This document shows, piece by piece, positions 42,041-53,712 of a stretch of 64,000 bases of DNA. The stretch spans positions 55,971-119,970 of the forward strand of contig CAYQTE010000006.1 of assembly GCA_964420285.1 (NCBI GenBank), read 5' to 3'. This stretch comes from CAYQTE01 sp964420285. Lineage in GTDB: Bacteria > Planctomycetota > Phycisphaerae > Tepidisphaerales > Tepidisphaeraceae. The first letter of the stretch is position 1; every line of letters begins with the position of its first letter. The translations under genes and the position numbers were made by a program. Below the pieces are notes generated by a model. That model was not told where the DNA came from. It made no database searches and saw only the letters and a list, made by a program, of their open reading frames with translations.

Positions 42041-42254
42041 TGGGCGGACCGTTATGTTGACCCATCAAGCTTGGCCGAAAGACGGCGGTATTGTGGGCAG
42101 AAGCGGGCATTTTGCAAGCGGCGGGGCCTTGGCCGCGCTGCCGCCGGCGGTCCCGTCGTATTCTGCCATGATCCACAACCTGACGGGTTGCAGGAAATGC
42201 CGAATTCTGCTCCTCTGTACAGAGTGGCATGGGGTAGGCTAATATTAGGTGAAC

Positions 42255-43115
42255 ATGACAACGCAAACTGACCCGGCCGGTGACGCTTATGCACTCCAAC
42301 GGATCATCGACAATGCGGCGGCGTTGAAGGATTACCAGCGCGATTGCCGTGAATTTGTCGCCATCGCCTGCGCCGAGCGCGAGCGTGTGCAGCCGACGAG
42401 CCCGATTATCGTCGCCAGGGATACCGCCGGCCGCGTGGTTTCGCCCAAGCTTCTGGAAGGAGCCGTCTGGGGCTGGTGGCACGGCAAGACATGCCTGCTA
42501 CGGCCCGGCAAGACGCGCGGCACGGCCCGGCCGATCGTGATCGCGGGATTCACCGATCAGTATGGCGTGGTGCTCCCCGGCGCCACCAACAAGTATCGCC
42601 TGCGCCTGCCCAAGCGACTGCCGGCCAAGGCGCGGATCGCCCTGGCGCAGGAAATCGAGAAGCACGCTGGCAAGTGCAATGCCCATTCACAACGCATTGC
42701 CGAGCTAATCGACGACGCCAACCGTGCTCCCCACGTGGCCCGGGCGTTGCGCGGATGCCGGCTGCTGACCAGCGGCATGCGGCCGCACGAGCACCACCAG
42801 GTCACCGCGTTGGCCGGCCAGTGCCAGACGACCATCGACGGCAAGCCGCTGGCCTGGAATTGGGACGTGTTCAATCGCGAACTTGACCTGATTCGAACAG
42901 CCGCCCAAGAGCAGTTAACCGGCTCAAAGGCCGTTGCCGCAGACGAGGCGGCCGCGGTTTTTGGCTACTGCAAATCCCAGGTCTACAGGCTGGTCAGGGA
43001 GGACGAATTGAAACTAACCGTGCAGGGAATTGCCGACTATCTGGCAAAGCACGGCGAGAGATTGAAGAAACGCGACCAGTCAATGGCAAAACGGCGAAGA
43101 ATGGCGGCGAACTGA
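42255..43115 (+). CDS. Unknown protein with C-terminal HTH-like segment
   Basis: 286 residues, no recognised family. The centre is a basic domain (RLRLPKRLPAKARIALAQEI). The C-terminal 60 residues (AAAVFGYCKSQVYRLVREDE, then LKLTVQGIADYLAKHGE) look like an excisionase/MerR-type helix-turn-helix with a following recognition wing. A decayed second copy of that segment lies 194 bases downstream. The ATG at 42255 is preceded by AGGTGA; a GTG two codons upstream is possible. Base composition resembles the neighbours. It might be a DNA-binding protein of mobile origin. Confidence 0.6.
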   Translation: MTTQTDPAGDAYALQRIIDNAAALKDYQRDCREFVAIACAERERVQPTSPIIVARDTAGRVVSPKLLEGAVWGWWHGKTCLLRPGKTRGTARPIVIAGFTDQYGVVLPGATNKYRLRLPKRLPAKARIALAQEIEKHAGKCNAHSQRIAELIDDANRAPHVARALRGCRLLTSGMRPHEHHQVTALAGQCQTTIDGKPLAWNWDVFNRELDLIRTAAQEQLTGSKAVAADEAAAVFGYCKSQVYRLVREDELKLTVQGIADYLAKHGERLKKRDQSMAKRRRMAAN

Positions 43116-43148
43116 ATCTACAATCGCAGGGTCCGCCCCATGCCGGCG

Positions 43149-43213
43149 CGGTTCTCAGCTATTGCAAATCGCAGGTCCACAGAGTGGTCAGACTCGGCAA
43201 TTTGCGACTGACC
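43149..43213 (+). repeat. Decayed copy of the HTH segment
   Basis: 65 bases align with 42955-43019, about 70 percent identical by eye. Translated it reads SYCKSQVHRVVRLGNLRLT against GYCKSQVYRLVREDELKLT. It is not preceded by a start in frame and runs into the 3' end of rmuC on the other strand. Confidence 0.7.
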
Positions 43214-43218
43214 GACCA

Positions 43219-44760
43219 CTACAACCCGCCCGCACCGCCGCCTTGCCCTGCATCTTCGATTTCACTCTCCTCGCCTTGCAGCAACAGCACCGCCTGCGCA
43301 TCCGTGGCCGGTAGTTCCTGCACATCCTTGAGCTTCCGCTCGATGGCCCGCGTTCTGACGGCGGCCGTGTCGATCGTGTTCGTCGCCTCCTGCAGTTTCT
43401 TCTGCACCTTATTGAGAACGTCGCCGTATTTGCCGAATTCGGTCTTGACGGCCGCAAGGAGGTTCCAGACTTCGCTGGACCGCTTCTGGATGGCCAATGT
43501 GCGGAATCCCATTTGCAGGCTGTTGAGGATCGCCATCAGCGTGGTCGGGCCGGCGATCATGACGTGGCACTCTCGCTGAATGTGTTCGGTCAGGCCGATC
43601 CGCCTCACCACCTCGGCGAACAGCCCCTCGGTCGGCAGGTAGAGGATGCCGAAATCGGTGGTCTTCGGCGGGCTGATATATTTGTCACAGATGTCCCGTG
43701 CGCAACCTTTGACACGGAGTTCCAACGCCTTGATGGCGGCCTCCGCGGCTTCGGGATCGGCCTTCTCCTGCGCCTCCACCAGCCGCTGATAGTCCTCGGT
43801 CGGGAATTTGGCGTCGATGGGAAGCCACACCACCTGATCCTTGTCATCGCTGCGGCCGGGCAGTTTGATGGCGAACTCGACACGCTCGGCCTCATCCCTG
43901 GTGGCGACGTTGGTGCCATACTGGTCCGGCGTCAGCACCTGTTCCAGCAGCGCCCCAAGCTGCACCTCGCCGAACGTGCCGCGGGTCTTGACGTTGGTGA
44001 GCACTTTCTTCAAATCGCCCACGCCGGTGGCCAGCACCTGCATTTCGCCCAGCCCCTTGTAAACCTGTTCCAGCCGTTCGCTGACCTGCTTGAACGACTC
44101 GCCCAGCCGCTTTTCCAGCGTGCCTTGCAGCTTCTCATCCACCGTGGCCCGCATCTGGTCAAGCTGTTTGGCGTTGTCCTCCTGGATGCTCTTGAGTTTC
44201 TCCTCCACGGCCGTGCGAAGGGCGTCGAGCTTCTGCTGGTTGGTCTCGATAAGCTTGCCAAGCTGCTCGACGACGGCCGCAAGCTGCCGCCGCTGGTTGC
44301 CATCCATGTCCCCCAGCGTGCGCGCCAGCGAATCCCGGAATGAACCGAGTGACAGCGTGACTTCCTCACGGGCTTTCTGAGCCGCGGCGGCGGATTCGAG
44401 TCGAATCTGATCGAGCTTCCGGCCGCCGTCATCCTGAATATGCCCTAATCGCTGCTCGATGGTTTCGCGCATGGCGGCGAGTTTCTGATCATTGGTTTGC
44501 GTGAGGGAGAGAAGTTGCTGGCCCAGCGTGTCGGCCACGCCCTTGAGTGTATTGGCCAGTTCCTCGCGGGATTGACGGGCGGCGTGGGACGCCTCTTCGC
44601 GATTGCGCGCGATTTCATCGCGAACGGCCTGTTCGGTGCGCTGGAAGGACTTCTCAACCGGCGACAGGTCAACCGACAACTTGCGGCGAAGCAGCAAGAC
44701 CTGAAGCACCAGGTTCCCCGCCAAAAGCGCAAGGGCAACGATCAGAAGCGTATCGGTCAT
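43219..44760 (-). CDS. rmuC: RmuC-family DNA recombination protein
   Basis: 513 residues. One N-terminal membrane anchor (LLIVALALLAGNLVLQVLLL), a long coiled coil to about residue 240, then the RmuC nuclease-like domain: TRGTFGEVQLGALLEQVL, VVWLPIDAKFPTEDYQRL, FGILYLPTEGLFAEV and MIAGPTTLMAILNSL. RmuC limits inversions at short inverted repeats in E. coli. The last 20 residues are Gly-rich. Length is at the normal range. Confidence 0.93.
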   Translation of the reverse strand: MTDTLLIVALALLAGNLVLQVLLLRRKLSVDLSPVEKSFQRTEQAVRDEIARNREEASHAARQSREELANTLKGVADTLGQQLLSLTQTNDQKLAAMRETIEQRLGHIQDDGGRKLDQIRLESAAAAQKAREEVTLSLGSFRDSLARTLGDMDGNQRRQLAAVVEQLGKLIETNQQKLDALRTAVEEKLKSIQEDNAKQLDQMRATVDEKLQGTLEKRLGESFKQVSERLEQVYKGLGEMQVLATGVGDLKKVLTNVKTRGTFGEVQLGALLEQVLTPDQYGTNVATRDEAERVEFAIKLPGRSDDKDQVVWLPIDAKFPTEDYQRLVEAQEKADPEAAEAAIKALELRVKGCARDICDKYISPPKTTDFGILYLPTEGLFAEVVRRIGLTEHIQRECHVMIAGPTTLMAILNSLQMGFRTLAIQKRSSEVWNLLAAVKTEFGKYGDVLNKVQKKLQEATNTIDTAAVRTRAIERKLKDVQELPATDAQAVLLLQGEESEIEDAGQGGGAGGL

Positions 44761-44862
44761 GGCCGGTCTTTCCTTGACCGTCGCATCTTAGTGGAAACGC
44801 ACCCGTCCAGCCATCGACGTTTCCCGGCGGCGCCCACCCGCGCCGCCGGGGGAACCCGCCGA

Positions 44863-45729
44863 CTAGACCTGATGCAGTCGCATGAGCAGGGGCAGTCTAG
44901 CGTTTACTTCGTCAACCATTTCGGCGGTAAGTGCCGCGGCCTGCAGATTGTCGCCGCTGACGGTTTGATCTTTGGCCGACAGCGGGCATCCGATCCTGGT
45001 CTGGCAGGCCAGAGTGTCGGCGACATAGATGTGATGGCACAGAGCCTGATACTCCTCCGGCGCCTCGTCGGGCCTGTGGTGAAATTCGATCACCATGAGA
45101 TGCGGTTCGGGGAACGCCCATTTCCTGGCCAGGGCGGCCCCCAGTTCGCCATGCTTGAATCCGAAGATCCACTGTTCCAGCTCCCCAAACGGCCCGGTTC
45201 CCATTTCGGCCTGCGTGAATAGCGCCGTGCCCTGGCCGACCTCCGATTGCGCCGCGAGCATCAGACCGATATCGTGCAGCATTCCGGCAAGAAACGCTTC
45301 CTCGGGGTCGAGCTTGTCGGACCTGACCGCCAGTTCTCGCGCCGCGATGGCAACGCAAATGCCGTGGTCCCAAAGATCGCGCGCGGTATAGGTTCCAAAA
45401 TCCGCCGCCTTGCACATGGTGCAAAGGCACGTGCAGAACACGATCTCCTTGACCGTTCGCGTTCCCAGATACGCCACCGCCCGATCCAGCCGGGTCATCT
45501 TGGTCGTCAGCGAATAAAACGAACTGTTGACGGCCTTCATGACGGCCCCGGCCAGGGCGGTGTCCTTCTCGATCAATCTCACCAGTTGGGGGGATTTGCA
45601 ATTGGGATCGCCGCTGAGGTGCATGATCTCGGCTGCGCTTTCAGGCAGCGCACGCAGGGCCGGATGTTTCTTCAGAAAGCTGTCAACTCCAAGGGCATTG
45701 TTCCGTGTGGTTCCCATGTTCCCCGCCAT
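44863..45729 (-). CDS. HDOD-domain protein
   Basis: 288 residues. HDOD domain of the HD-like superfamily: DSFLKKHPALRALPESAAEI, VNSSFYSLTTKMTRLDRAVAYL, and an HD-like motif in GMLHDIGLML. HDOD proteins act in signalling, often with two-component or c-di-GMP pathways, without proven hydrolase activity. No other domain is fused. Starts at 45729 or, with GCGGGG upstream, 45717 are equally possible. Confidence 0.87.
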   Translation of the reverse strand: MAGNMGTTRNNALGVDSFLKKHPALRALPESAAEIMHLSGDPNCKSPQLVRLIEKDTALAGAVMKAVNSSFYSLTTKMTRLDRAVAYLGTRTVKEIVFCTCLCTMCKAADFGTYTARDLWDHGICVAIAARELAVRSDKLDPEEAFLAGMLHDIGLMLAAQSEVGQGTALFTQAEMGTGPFGELEQWIFGFKHGELGAALARKWAFPEPHLMVIEFHHRPDEAPEEYQALCHHIYVADTLACQTRIGCPLSAKDQTVSGDNLQAAALTAEMVDEVNARLPLLMRLHQV

Positions 45730-46091
45730 AGTCGTTGGGATTCAATCCCAAAATCCGCCGCTCGATTCTGTAGGCAAGAGTATTTCCGATATCGACATTT
45801 AACCAATCAACTATTAACAATTCAATTGTGGTCTGCAAAGACCAAGTATGGCCGCGTGTTTTCGCACAGGCGGCCGGCCCTTTTTCGCTGCCCGGTTATG
45901 ATTTTGTTCGCGTTCCACGGCCCGCCGCTGGACAATATCGCAGGAATTTGCGGCAACTGTTTTCCGCCATCACCGAAAAGGGGTAAAGCGTTTCGGTGAT
46001 CAGGTCGCGACCGGGCGATCATCGCGTTGCGCCACCGAACCAAACGCCCTTCGGCAGTTCGCCCATGCCACCTGTCAAATCCCCTCACAAA
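45730..46091. other. Gene-free region between HDOD gene and tRNA-Lys
   Basis: 360 bases. The part next to the HDOD gene (45785-45850) is AT-rich and is the probable promoter region of that gene, but no -35/-10 pair stands out. An 88-codon antisense frame at 45822-46088 is Arg-rich and lacks start signals, so it is not called. Confidence 0.45.
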
Positions 46092-46164
<73 letters not shown>

Positions 46165-46259
46165 TGATGAATCGGCAAGGAATTTAGCCTCGACGCCCGA
46201 CAAGTCAAGGGAGATGCGGCACCAATGCACGCCGACACCGCAAGAAGCCGGCCGAGGTT

Positions 46260-48149
46260 TCACTGCCCGTTGAGGGGGTGATAGTCAAGCCGCTTGGAGA
46301 CGGCATCGTAATTGCACCATTGCAAAAGGAACGGCTTGAGCGCGTCCTCGTAAATAACGGCCTGTTCGTAGGCGGTATCGGGACCGAAGGTGTCGCTGGT
46401 CCAACTGGGGACAACCGTGTCGATCTGGATGACCACCACCTTGTGGTCGGGAGGCAGATCAAGCACGGCGACGGGCATCGTGCTGGACGACATCCGGGCT
46501 GACAGGAGCATCGAGCGGATACTCTCGATGAGGATGCGGCTGGATTCCGGCTTGAGGGGATAGTTGGCGATGGTGGCTGTGGGAGTGGGAACAACCGGCC
46601 CGGCGACCAGGAGTTTGCATCCCTGATCGGTAGCGGCGGCCGGAAGGCTGCCGGTGGCGGTGGCGGCGCTGGCCAGGGCCTGCGCCGCAGTGCGGGCCAT
46701 GTCCATCGACTTGACGGTCTGAACGTCCTGAACGATCTGATCCATCTTCGCCGACTCGGGCTCCTGGGCGGCCTTGTCGGCGTCGGTGATGCGACAAACG
46801 TAGAGGTTTCCATCGGCGTCAACCAGCGGCATCGACGGCGCCATGACCTGCAATACCGTGGCCGATTGCGCGTCGGACGAGACGAACGGCGCGGCGGACG
46901 TCATGACATACGTGGGGAAGGAGACGCCCATTGAACTGGTCCAGGAGTGGCCGATGCCCGGTTCGGCTTCAAGATCGGCCTGGGTCTTCCAGAAATCGCT
47001 CAGGATGCCGACGGTGGCGGTGAAATTGGGCGTGTCTTTTTCGATGGCCGACCTGAGGCCCTTGAGATATTCGGAGGAATCGTAGGGCACGCCGAAGCTG
47101 GTGAGCGGATCGGCCGTCGGGTCGATCTTTCGGTCCTTCTGCCATTTGGTGTAGTCGGTGGACATGGAGTTGATGATGCGGGCCTGGATCTGCTTGGTCA
47201 GGGCGTCGACTTTGTCGCGGCTGAGGGCGTTGAAGACGGCGATATTCTCCGGATCAAACGGATGCATGGCGGCGCGGGCGGCTTGCGTGGCCGGGGCGGT
47301 CGTCGAACCGGCCACGGCCGGCTGCGTCGCCGGCGGGGGGAACTCATCGGGATGGGCGTGGCGATACGTGATTTCATCGGCGGCCCACTGGATCGGCGGC
47401 TGCTGCGCCTTGACGGCCTCGATGATCTGTGCTTTGGGGATTTCGATGTACTGATACTTCACGCGATCGGGATGCGTATATCCGAAGCCAAAGGGATCGC
47501 CGGCCTGGGAGTTATATTGCCCGGGCTGATAGCTGACGAAGTGCTTGTACTGGTCGTCAACTTCCTGGGTGGTGGGGGCGGTGGTGGGGTGGAAATTGTC
47601 GGTGGGGAATTCCGCCACGTTCAGCCAGACCTGCTGTTGGTCTGTGGCCAGGGCTCGCTGCACTTGTGGCTGGCTGACTTTGACGGCAGAGGCGGCCCGC
47701 CCGACCAGTGCCTGGACGCGCATCAGCCGCGCCAGCGCCTGGCTGACTGCCTGTTGCTCGGCCGGGTCTGAAGGCAATGTCACCTTGTTATTGACCAGGA
47801 ATTCGTTGGCCTTGTCCGGGCTGATCTCGATGCCCTGCTGGCGAGCTTCGTAATCAAGCAAATAGAACGTCGATTTGTTCGCTTCGATGGCGACGTACGC
47901 CTCCTGCTGGAGCTGCATGGTGAGATTGCGGCCGTACTGATCTTCCCACGGAATTCTGGCCAGTGTGTCCCAATCCTCGTTGGCCTGCTGGAAGTCGGTG
48001 CCGTAGACCTTGGCGCCGCCGATGGTGCCAACGGCGCTCAGTTGGCGTGTGTTGGCGCCGCGGTTGGAGGGGAGCATGAAGATGATCATGAGCAGGGCGG
48101 AAAAGATCGCGATCAGTTTCTTTTGGTTGTTCTGGATAAACTTTTTCAT
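46260..48149 (-). CDS. PpiD/SurA-N-like periplasmic folding protein without PPIase domain
   Basis: 629 residues. The start MKKFIQNNQKKLIAIFSALL with a single TM and a following helix bundle (DFQQANEDWDTLARIPWEDQ, then YEARQQGIEISPD) is like the N-terminal chaperone domain of PpiD/SurA_N proteins. No parvulin block (no GGDLG-type motif) is visible; residues 220-450 contain long Pro/Thr/Ala-rich linkers. A second helical region follows. It starts 9 bases after the next upstream gene's stop, an apparent operon. Role as chaperone is inferred. Confidence 0.72.
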   Translation of the reverse strand: MKKFIQNNQKKLIAIFSALLMIIFMLPSNRGANTRQLSAVGTIGGAKVYGTDFQQANEDWDTLARIPWEDQYGRNLTMQLQQEAYVAIEANKSTFYLLDYEARQQGIEISPDKANEFLVNNKVTLPSDPAEQQAVSQALARLMRVQALVGRAASAVKVSQPQVQRALATDQQQVWLNVAEFPTDNFHPTTAPTTQEVDDQYKHFVSYQPGQYNSQAGDPFGFGYTHPDRVKYQYIEIPKAQIIEAVKAQQPPIQWAADEITYRHAHPDEFPPPATQPAVAGSTTAPATQAARAAMHPFDPENIAVFNALSRDKVDALTKQIQARIINSMSTDYTKWQKDRKIDPTADPLTSFGVPYDSSEYLKGLRSAIEKDTPNFTATVGILSDFWKTQADLEAEPGIGHSWTSSMGVSFPTYVMTSAAPFVSSDAQSATVLQVMAPSMPLVDADGNLYVCRITDADKAAQEPESAKMDQIVQDVQTVKSMDMARTAAQALASAATATGSLPAAATDQGCKLLVAGPVVPTPTATIANYPLKPESSRILIESIRSMLLSARMSSSTMPVAVLDLPPDHKVVVIQIDTVVPSWTSDTFGPDTAYEQAVIYEDALKPFLLQWCNYDAVSKRLDYHPLNGQ

Positions 48150-48158
48150 GGAATTCCT

Positions 48159-49427
48159 TCAAGGTGCGGTGGATGCTCTGGTGGTGGCGGCCAGGCGCGA
48201 GACGGCCAGGTTCGCGCTGGTGGCCCAGGTGCTGGTTGGGTATGTGTCGATCAACTGCCGGTACAACGGCAGAGCCGCCGGGTCGTGAATGGATTCCAGG
48301 ATGGCGGCGGCCTGATAGATGGCCTGGGGAATCCGCGGATTGGCGGTCTGGTCCTTACCATGGGCGGCGACGCGCAGGTACGCCAGCGCCACATCCTGCC
48401 AATCCTGCACGACGGGATTCGGTTTGGTCTTGACCAGTCCCTGCTGGGCCGAGGCCAGAACGAAAAGGGCCTCGGCCTGCTGGGCGGGATCGACGATCTT
48501 GGGGGCATCGTCGTGGATGATCTTCTGGGCTTCGGCGAACTGGCCGCGTAATACGTCATTGTTCGCCGCGGCAATCCGGCCGTCGATCAGAGCCTTGTTG
48601 GCAATGGTGTCCGGAGCGCTGCTGTGGAGCTTGAGCAGTCGCGTGGCGACATCGGCGGCGGCCTTGGGATCCTGCCGCGCCTGCTGGATTTCCAGCAGGA
48701 ACTGGAGAAGCTGTTCCTGGGCCGCCTCAGTATCACTTTCGGCGGCGACGGCGGCCAGTTCCTGTTCGACGGTGTTAGCCGCGGTATTGAGCGCTCGGTC
48801 GTCACGCGGAATTTGCGGCTTATACGGAGCGGCGGCGGCGGGATATCGGCGCACTACGGCCGCATAAGCGGCGGCGGCATCGTCGAACCGATTGGCCGCG
48901 TTCGCCGCGATCAGCAGCCGGAATGCCGCCCAATCGCGCACCCATTCGGCCGGGCTGCTCGAGAGAGTGCGGCGATATCCATCGACGGCCGGATCCCAAT
49001 GTTGTGCGACAAAGGCGTCCTCGGCCCCATTGAACGCGGCGTTGCCGTCGAGTTGGATTTCCACGACCTGCTGCACATCACGGGAAATCTGCCGGTCGGA
49101 ATTGAAGGTGAAGACGATCTGGCCGCCGGAGACGTTGACGATTTTGACCGGATCGTAGCGGGTCTGGGTATTTCCGGCGGCCTTGAGGATAATGACATCG
49201 GCCCAGGCGGCGCTGGCCGTACAGAGGGCGATAGAGCTTACGATGATGACGGCAAAGGCGGCGCGTGCTGTCGCGGCGCGTCCCCGACCTTGCGGGCCAC
49301 CCCTGTCTCCTCCTCTCCCTGTACTCAGGGAGAGGGGGTAAAAGTCTGGCGGCAGAGATGTGCGCGCTCCGGGCATGGCGTGCAGGGGCTTGTCATGTCG
49401 GGATGAGGCGCTGGGGCTTATGGTCAT
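48159..49427 (-). CDS. Exported TPR-like helical repeat protein
   Basis: 422 residues. A signal-like helix lies at about 52-75 (AAFAVIIVSSIALCTASAAWA), followed by a small beta segment (DVIILKAAGNTQTRYDPVKI) and Ala-rich helical repeats resembling tetratricopeptides. The first 50 residues before the signal are Arg/Gly/Pro-rich and coincide with the hairpin repeat at 49312-49335, so they may be translated repeat or a wrongly extended N-terminus; no start codon exists between. The next gene in the operon is the PpiD-like gene. Confidence 0.68.
   Translation of the reverse strand: MTISPSASSRHDKPLHAMPGARTSLPPDFYPLSLSTGRGGDRGGPQGRGRAATARAAFAVIIVSSIALCTASAAWADVIILKAAGNTQTRYDPVKIVNVSGGQIVFTFNSDRQISRDVQQVVEIQLDGNAAFNGAEDAFVAQHWDPAVDGYRRTLSSSPAEWVRDWAAFRLLIAANAANRFDDAAAAYAAVVRRYPAAAAPYKPQIPRDDRALNTAANTVEQELAAVAAESDTEAAQEQLLQFLLEIQQARQDPKAAADVATRLLKLHSSAPDTIANKALIDGRIAAANNDVLRGQFAEAQKIIHDDAPKIVDPAQQAEALFVLASAQQGLVKTKPNPVVQDWQDVALAYLRVAAHGKDQTANPRIPQAIYQAAAILESIHDPAALPLYRQLIDTYPTSTWATSANLAVSRLAATTRASTAP
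49312..49335. repeat. Dispersed hairpin repeat, family B (copy 2)
   Basis: Perfect 9-base arms CCTCTCCCT and AGGGAGAGG around the hexamer GTACTC. It is the inverted counterpart of the element at 38532-38557 and lies inside the N-terminal part of the TPR-like frame. Confidence 0.8.
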
Positions 49428-49466
49428 GTCAAAACGTCAATTCGCCGAGGCGCATAATGGCGGCCA

Positions 49467-49550
49467 TGCAGGAGAGGGGAGTCGAACCCCTAAACCGATT
49501 AAGGTACAGGATCCTAAGTCCTGCGCGTCTGCCAATTCCGCCACTCCTGC
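49467..49550 (-). tRNA. tRNA-Leu (anticodon TAG)
   Basis: 84 bases with acceptor GCAGGAG/CTCCTGC, D-arm with GGCGGAATTGGCAGACGC, anticodon stem CAGGA/TCCTG and loop CTTAGGA (anticodon TAG), a long variable arm typical of Leu tRNAs, and T-arm AGGGGTTCGACTCCCCT. CCA is not encoded. Confidence 0.97.
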
Positions 49551-49621
49551 GACGACGCACACTCCAGCGGTATTGTAAGGCACGGGGCGGGCGCGTGCCA
49601 CTGGGCTGGGGCGGATGGTTG

Positions 49622-50191
49622 TTAGAGGCCCGGCAAGCGGATATCGCGACTGGCGATGGCCTGGCGCTCGAGGTGTTGGCTGAGCATTGTCGCGTAACTG
49701 TCGCCAATCAGCGGAGCGTGGGATAGGCCCAGTGCCCGCCGGGCGGACATGACCGATTGTTCGTCGGGGCCTTCGATTTCGATGAAGCCGCCCAGGAGCG
49801 GCAGGCGGTCGATGTCCACCGCGCAGCCCATGAATTTGTAGGCGGTGCGATGTTTCTCGAAGCGCAATGTCGGTCGATAGCCCAGGCATTCCAGCAGGGC
49901 GGCGGCGTCGGTGTCGCTGGCGGCGTGGAGTTCAACCTCCTGACGAGTCTTAAGGGGGCCCGGCTGGCGCGGGCCTTTGTATGTGATGATGACCTGCTCG
50001 ATCGCGGTTGCGGGGTCGCGGTCGGTGCGGATACGCAGGCCGCGATCGCTCTTGGTGAGTGAGCGATCGGGCGTGTCCAGGAACGTGTTGATCTCGATGT
50101 GCTCCACCGGCGGGGGGCAGGCGGCGGCGAGATGGCGCAGAATCGCCGACGGATCGTCCAGCTTCATCTTGGCTTCGATTTCGATACCCAT
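49622..50191 (-). CDS. CYTH-domain protein (triphosphatase/class IV adenylate cyclase type)
   Basis: 189 residues. The CYTH signature ExExK is at the N-terminus (MGIEIEAKMKL), with the matching acidic/basic tunnel strands LRIRTD, YKGPRQ and EVELHA, and FIEIEGPDEQSV near the end. Such proteins hydrolyse thiamine triphosphate or inorganic triphosphate or form cAMP; substrate is not decided. It starts 13 bases after leuS, on the same strand. The alternative start at 50215 overlaps leuS. Confidence 0.85.
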   Translation of the reverse strand: MGIEIEAKMKLDDPSAILRHLAAACPPPVEHIEINTFLDTPDRSLTKSDRGLRIRTDRDPATAIEQVIITYKGPRQPGPLKTRQEVELHAASDTDAAALLECLGYRPTLRFEKHRTAYKFMGCAVDIDRLPLLGGFIEIEGPDEQSVMSARRALGLSHAPLIGDSYATMLSQHLERQAIASRDIRLPGL

Positions 50192-50204
50192 GACATGCAC
50201 GCGT

Positions 50205-53441
<3,237 letters not shown>

Positions 53442-53712
53442 GGCGCAGACTATAACGTCATCGCGGCCGAGTGGTAACAGCCGAAAGGCGCAAAACGTTC
53501 GAGCCCGCTGCCCTTTATGGGGACGACACGTGAATTGGCCCGCCCGACACGGGGCCGCCGATAATTGGATTTCGACGTGGCGACTCTTTCATCGGTGGCG
53601 GAGGGCTTTCGAGGCTGAGGCCGATAAATCCGCGCCGCGAGCCCTAAACCCCCGGAGCGCAGCGGTCGATGACCTTCATGATGACCATCCAGTTCAAAAA
53701 GAGGATTTTGCG

